Of a stretch of 64,000 nucleotides of DNA, positions 60,041 to 64,000 are shown piece after piece (the first letter of the stretch is position 1; each line of letters begins with the position of its first letter). The DNA is taken from NCBI GenBank assembly GCA_021234155.1, contig JAJEKV010000003.1, forward strand, positions 8,926,413-8,990,412, written 5' to 3'. Origin of the DNA: Isoetes taiwanensis. Its lineage: Eukaryota; Streptophyta; Lycopodiopsida; Isoetales; Isoetaceae. The position numbers were made by a program, and so were the translations under genes. The notes below the pieces were generated by a model. The model was not told the DNA's origin. It saw only the letters and a program-made list of their open reading frames with translations, and searched no databases.

Positions 60041-60826
60041 GCAGATGAACAGAAGTGATTTACAAAATGAATTTATCAATCCAAGATCAACAAACCCACT
60101 AAATCGATACACTGCATGCACCTATCTTTGATTCATTTGCTAGGAATCATTATGCAACGATTTCTGTAGTGTCTGTTGCAACAAAAAATACAATTTCACA
60201 TGCCCATCAGCAAGAACATATAAAATCGCGCCGTTTTGGAAGCCTAAAGAAGATCTACCCATTTCGAAATGGATATTATTACATGTCGATGCATAGATGA
60301 TGCACAGAAAGGCGCAAAAATTCGCGGCAATGCATGCCCGAATGAAAAGGAAAAAAAAGGAAGAAAAAACCCCAAAAACCTGCAGCTTGAAATCATATTA
60401 AAAATGTGAGCGATTTTTAGAAGCACCGGAATATTTTTCGGTGACTAAAATGCCAACAATCATAGGAAATTAGGCTAAAAGAAAAGCCAAAAACCTTTCT
60501 CACCAAACCGGAAAAACCGAATTTAAACAATAGATAGATAGATCTGTTTGATTCAATTCAACTGATCTACAAAAACAACATATTGGGTCTTCTAGGCAGT
60601 TCAAAACAAAATATTGGGTATTCACGTAATTGTTGGGAATAAATATTTGGTTTGAGATAGTTGGTAGGAACATGTGATTGTCTCATATTTCTGCCCCCCT
60701 GATTCAGATCCATGTCAGTTGCATGTCCTAATCTAAAAAAAAAAAAAAAAAAAATAAAAATTCAAGAAATAGTGCATGCTTTTCCGTTATGTGCTTGGGT
60801 GATACTTGATGTTCATCAGCAATCCT
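60041..60826. other. intergenic between two minus-strand genes
   Basis: Contains an A-run (about 60735-60754) and no coding sequence I can support. It would include the 3' UTR of the F-box gene and the 5' side of the gene to its left. Confidence 0.4.
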
Positions 60827-62973
60827 TTAAACTGTAATCAAGCTGGGAGTGAATTTTATTTCAATGACACCTGCACAACATGCGCCTTCCATTAATCCTC
60901 CAAACTCCCAACAACCCTTTCTCATGTCGTAATTAGCCAAAGCCATCTTCTCCGAAGACAGGTTTATCATGACCCTAACAACATCCCCCGAGCAATGTGA
61001 ATACCACTCTAATTTCTGGCAGCTAGTCTCGAGCTTATGTTGTGCCAAGAATGCTTTGATATCAAGTTCAGCCAATAAATCCCACTGGATGATGTCCTTG
61101 GAATAGAACTTCTCCTTCCAAAGTGTGACCCAGGGCCAAATTTCAGACACGAAGATAGGCATCTCCTTGCAAAGCATAATGTCTTCCCAATCTGCATGTT
61201 TGGGTGACAAATTGCCTTTCACCCTCAATATATCTTGTTCAAAATCGTAGGTTAGCAATACTCTTTGCTTTAAACAAAAAGGGGCCTCGACAAATGCTCA
61301 CCTTGGAGGATTGGTATTGGGGTGGTCAGCTAGCTTCGTGGGAGTTCTTTCGAGCTCGCTTTCGCCTGAGGGGCAGTGACCGGGCTATCTGGGAACAAGT
61401 GGCGGGGAGTATTCCGCTACACATACCTATAGTCCCTCAGGATGATGTGGTGGTGCAGGTTTGGAGGGTTCATCCGGAGGTTGTGTCTTCTTGTTTTGTG
61501 CGGTCTTGTTACCGGGTGCTGGCTATTCATGACACATTTGCCGCCTTCGGGCAAGTGGTCTCTCGCTTCAGGGTTCTCGATGGCGTTCGGTTTGGGCGTG
61601 GACATGGAGCTCACTTCCCCCCAGAAGGTTAGGGTGCTTCCGTGGCGGGTGGTGCAGATTGTATCGGTGGTGAATGCCCTTGTGAGTCGATTTATTTGGG
61701 TGTGAGCCCTCTCGCGCCCTTGTTGTGGCCTTCATCGTGAGGCCGTGGAGCATTGTGCGGTTTTATGCCCCCATTTGCGTGCTGCCTGGGATTGGGTTAG
61801 GGCTCTGTTTGGTGAGATTGACTAGCCCGGTGATTCTCGCTTCATGTGTATCTGGTGCTTGGCCGCTTTTGGCGGCGCCAGTTTACATGCATCCGTGGCT
61901 TGGTTGGTGTGGTTGATTTGGAAGGCGGCGGTTGTGGATCTTCGGGGGATTCATTGACTGTAGCCTCTCGATTCCTCGACTTCGGGTACAAGCTATTTCA
62001 AAGCTTTACGGTGTTCCGGGGATTAGTAGAGCGGAAGTTTGCCATTTAGGCGGGACTTCCGGGTGTTGTAGATGGTGATGGTCGGCCAGACAAAGAAGAG
62101 TTGCGTTTTTTACGTGAGTTTGTTGTGGAGTGTCGGTATCATTTGCCTCTTTGAGGCAGTTCTCTTCCTCCTCACTGGCTTTGTAACATTACCATTCTTT
62201 TAATATATTGACGACACAGTTCTTCAAAAAAAAAAAAAAGTGGGACCAAGTTTATCTTGAAAGGGCCCATTTAATGAAACCGGGTTCCCCTTGCTCCAAG
62301 TATTTGCTGTGGAATTAAATATTTCGGTGTGCAACCTATTTTGGTCTGCATCTGCATCTGGTAATGCTAGTGCCAGGATCTTAAAGGCAGCTGGTGATGT
62401 TGAGGTATCCACGCTCATAACCGCTGGGAAAAAAAATTTGGAAGGAGGAGGAATTATTTTCCAGTTATCCTTGATTGGATTCCCAACCCTGAGCTTCATA
62501 TCCCACTTATCAAGATCATGCCAAGCCGTAGCACAGACTATGCCTTTGTCAAAACACTCTATGGCCTCGCCATATTCAAGCATAGCGTTCAGGACTTTGT
62601 AGGGGCCATTCTGAAACACTAGCCCTTTACTCGGATAATATGGCGTTTTCGTATGATAGCACATCCTGCTTCTTAGATAACCCCACAGACTCTGCCTATG
62701 TTGGAGCCTGGCAAAACACTCTGAGAACAAAATTGCATCTTTCCATGCCTTGCACACAAGCAAGCATGACCCAAAAAGGTCCTCGATTGGCATGCATGCC
62801 AGAATGCTCAATTGAATGTCAAAAGGAATTAGATTATTGCTGTGGTGGCTCTCTGATCTTCGATACTGCCGGCGCTTTTTCATTTTCTTTCCTATACTGA
62901 CCCGCTTCCCTCCTCCTTGGCTCGATGATTTCTTCCTCATTGGCTCGCTGATTTCTTCCTCAGACCGCCTCAT
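60827..62973 (-). pseudogene. F-box protein gene disrupted by an L1 insertion
   Basis: The gene starts ATG at 62973 with a basic, Ser-rich N-terminus. An F-box follows at about residues 49-90 (IPFDIQLSILACMPIEDL, then LLVCKAWKDAILFSECF). A middle part (for example NGPYKVLNAMLEYGEAIECF and PSKFFFPAVMSVD) resembles plant F-box proteins with a C-terminal beta-propeller-like domain. The frame meets the L1 tail at 62240 and resumes beyond it at about 61280 (KQRVLLTYDFEQDI) to the stop at 60827-60829. Such proteins are substrate adaptors of SCF ubiquitin ligases. Without the insert it would be close to 395 aa in one exon and otherwise intact. The insertion adds stops, so only a truncated F-box protein could be made. 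Confidence 0.8.
61287..62239 (+). mobile_element. 5'-truncated L1 copy inside the F-box gene
   Basis: The insert is antisense to the host gene and ends in poly-A (62226-62239). It encodes the C-terminal part of LINE ORF2, including the zinc-binding region CGLHRE..VEHC..CPH (near 61725-61770). Its last 500 bp match the L1 copy at 55495-56011. The flanks AAAAAGGGGCC (61276-61286) and AAAAAGTGGGACC (after the tail) look like an imperfect target duplication. Confidence 0.82.
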
Positions 62974-63263
62974 TAAATAATCCCCAAAAGACTACCCAAA
63001 AACCCAAAAGGTTTATCTAAGAAAACCTTTTCCAGCCTATGTAATTACGTCTTTTTTTGGATTTTTTCCGCCGGGGAAGCAAAAGTTTGGAGATCCGCTG
63101 CTCAGTTGGATATGTCAGGTAGCCTAAAAACAGGCCAACGATTTGGAACACTAAAGGGCCAGTTTTGAAGTTATTCCGAAACAGAGGTGTGGTCACGTAT
63201 GTGGTAAGTTATTGGCATTTATGAAGGTAAGGTGCTCTTGGTAAACATTCTAATCTTTCTCAG
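62974..63263. other. region between F-box gene and right-edge exon
   Basis: Probably the F-box promoter. A possible upstream exon of the right-edge gene near 63060-63200 cannot be defined. Confidence 0.35.
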
Positions 63264-63390
63264 TTCTCAAGAAAGGATCCATTTTCAGGATGGTTGGAAA
63301 AATGGCGTTTTAGAGGCACTACGAAAGGAGCCAACAGCAGTTCTAGCATCTCTCAATCATGTCAGAGCCCTGTATGCTAAGTTTATAGAG
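63264..63390 (+). CDS. probable exon of an unidentified gene at the right edge
   Basis: An acceptor (CTTTCTCAG) precedes 63264 and a donor (GTTAG) follows 63390. The 127-bp exon reads SQERIHFQDGWKNGVLEALR and onward to NHVRALYAKFIE, an open, amphipathic, helix-like stretch. I do not recognise the family, and flanking exons are not evident within the window. Confidence 0.35.
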
Positions 63391-64000
63391 GTTAGTTTGC
63401 TTACTGTTCTTCTCATCAACCTATTGCTTTTTGGAAGTCTATGAATTACCGGTGAAGTCCAAAACTCTCCATATGCTTTGGATCCTAATCTACTAGTCAA
63501 TTTAGTGAGGGACTAATGCTCACATAGGCTAGCACACAACTGGAAGGGCTCAGACTCACGTTTAGAAAGTTAGAAGCCTAGGTATGTTCGCTTAATTGCT
63601 AGCTGATGCATGGAGAATTGATTGTTGCACAGGAACATAGATTTGCTGACATAGGAAAATCAAGATATCATGTAAAATTCCATCTTTTCAGTAACAACAT
63701 TCATTATAAATTTTCAGATTGATTTAGTACATTTAGCAGGAGGGAACTAATATGTCTCTAATGAGTGTGTGGTTGTCTACTATTGCATTTTGCTTCATTG
63801 ATTACACTGTAGGCTTTTGACAAGCTATTATAGGTAGGAACAGAGTGTTGAACTTAGCTGCTTATATTTTCCATGGGAACCAGGCCCTTCAGTAGGGTTA
63901 TAAGGATGCTAGACATGGATCAAACATGTGTATTATGTATGTTACAACACTATTTCAGTATTGCGAAAGAGATACATTATGTGATCTTTGAAGAGCAAGC
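63391..64000. other. right-edge sequence, likely intron
   Basis: AT-rich, with no coding sequence seen. It is probably intronic to the gene whose exon lies at 63264-63390, if that gene is real. Confidence 0.3.

Overview
The window looks like nuclear DNA of a land plant. It holds multi-exon genes with GT-AG introns, plastid-type genes (SUF iron-sulfur assembly protein SufD, a BASS-family transporter), and many plant transposons (L1-type LINEs, hAT, Helitron, Mutator-like foldback elements). The low gene density and the mix of old LINEs and Helitrons would suit a fern or another seed-free vascular plant, but that is a guess; nothing seen here fixes the lineage.

Layout. 1-1175: small repeats (a 173-bp inverted-repeat element and a tandem duplication). 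1176-5447 (+): a complete 15-exon gene for a DUF3754/TMEM143-like membrane protein (489 aa when spliced). 5448-12900: repeat-rich DNA with a tRNA-like SINE, short tandem arrays, a Helitron 3' tip and a gag-like fragment. 12905-16556 (-): an L1 endonuclease fragment split by a 2.9-kb hAT transposon with perfect 14-bp terminal repeats and an 8-bp target duplication. 16909-19024 (-): a complete 4-exon SufD gene (520 aa). 21379-29664 (+): a full L1 element into which a 5'-truncated relative has inserted. 29665-36000: mostly repeats, including two fragments of a second LINE family. 35980-39760 (+): a decayed autonomous Helitron (Rep and helicase remnants). 40578-42353 (-): a complete 6-exon BASS-type transporter gene (460 aa). 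43361-45750: a Helitron tip and two nested Mutator-like foldback elements. 46312-50430 (-): a GC-rich decayed LINE with a structured 3' end and a short-tandem-repeat tail. 50431-60040: unidentified exon-like segments, L1 tails, a Helitron tip, and a tandemly duplicated exon cassette. 60827-62973 (-): an F-box gene broken by an L1 insertion. The right edge carries one exon of an unidentified gene.

The three intact genes are unrelated housekeeping or organelle-type functions and do not form a system. The most distinctive content is in the mobile elements. The L1 family keeps a third ORF overlapping the end of ORF2 in the +1 frame, in both nested copies. The second LINE family has a 3' UTR whose stem-loop appears conserved by paired changes in separate copies. 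Two element families have inserted into members of themselves.
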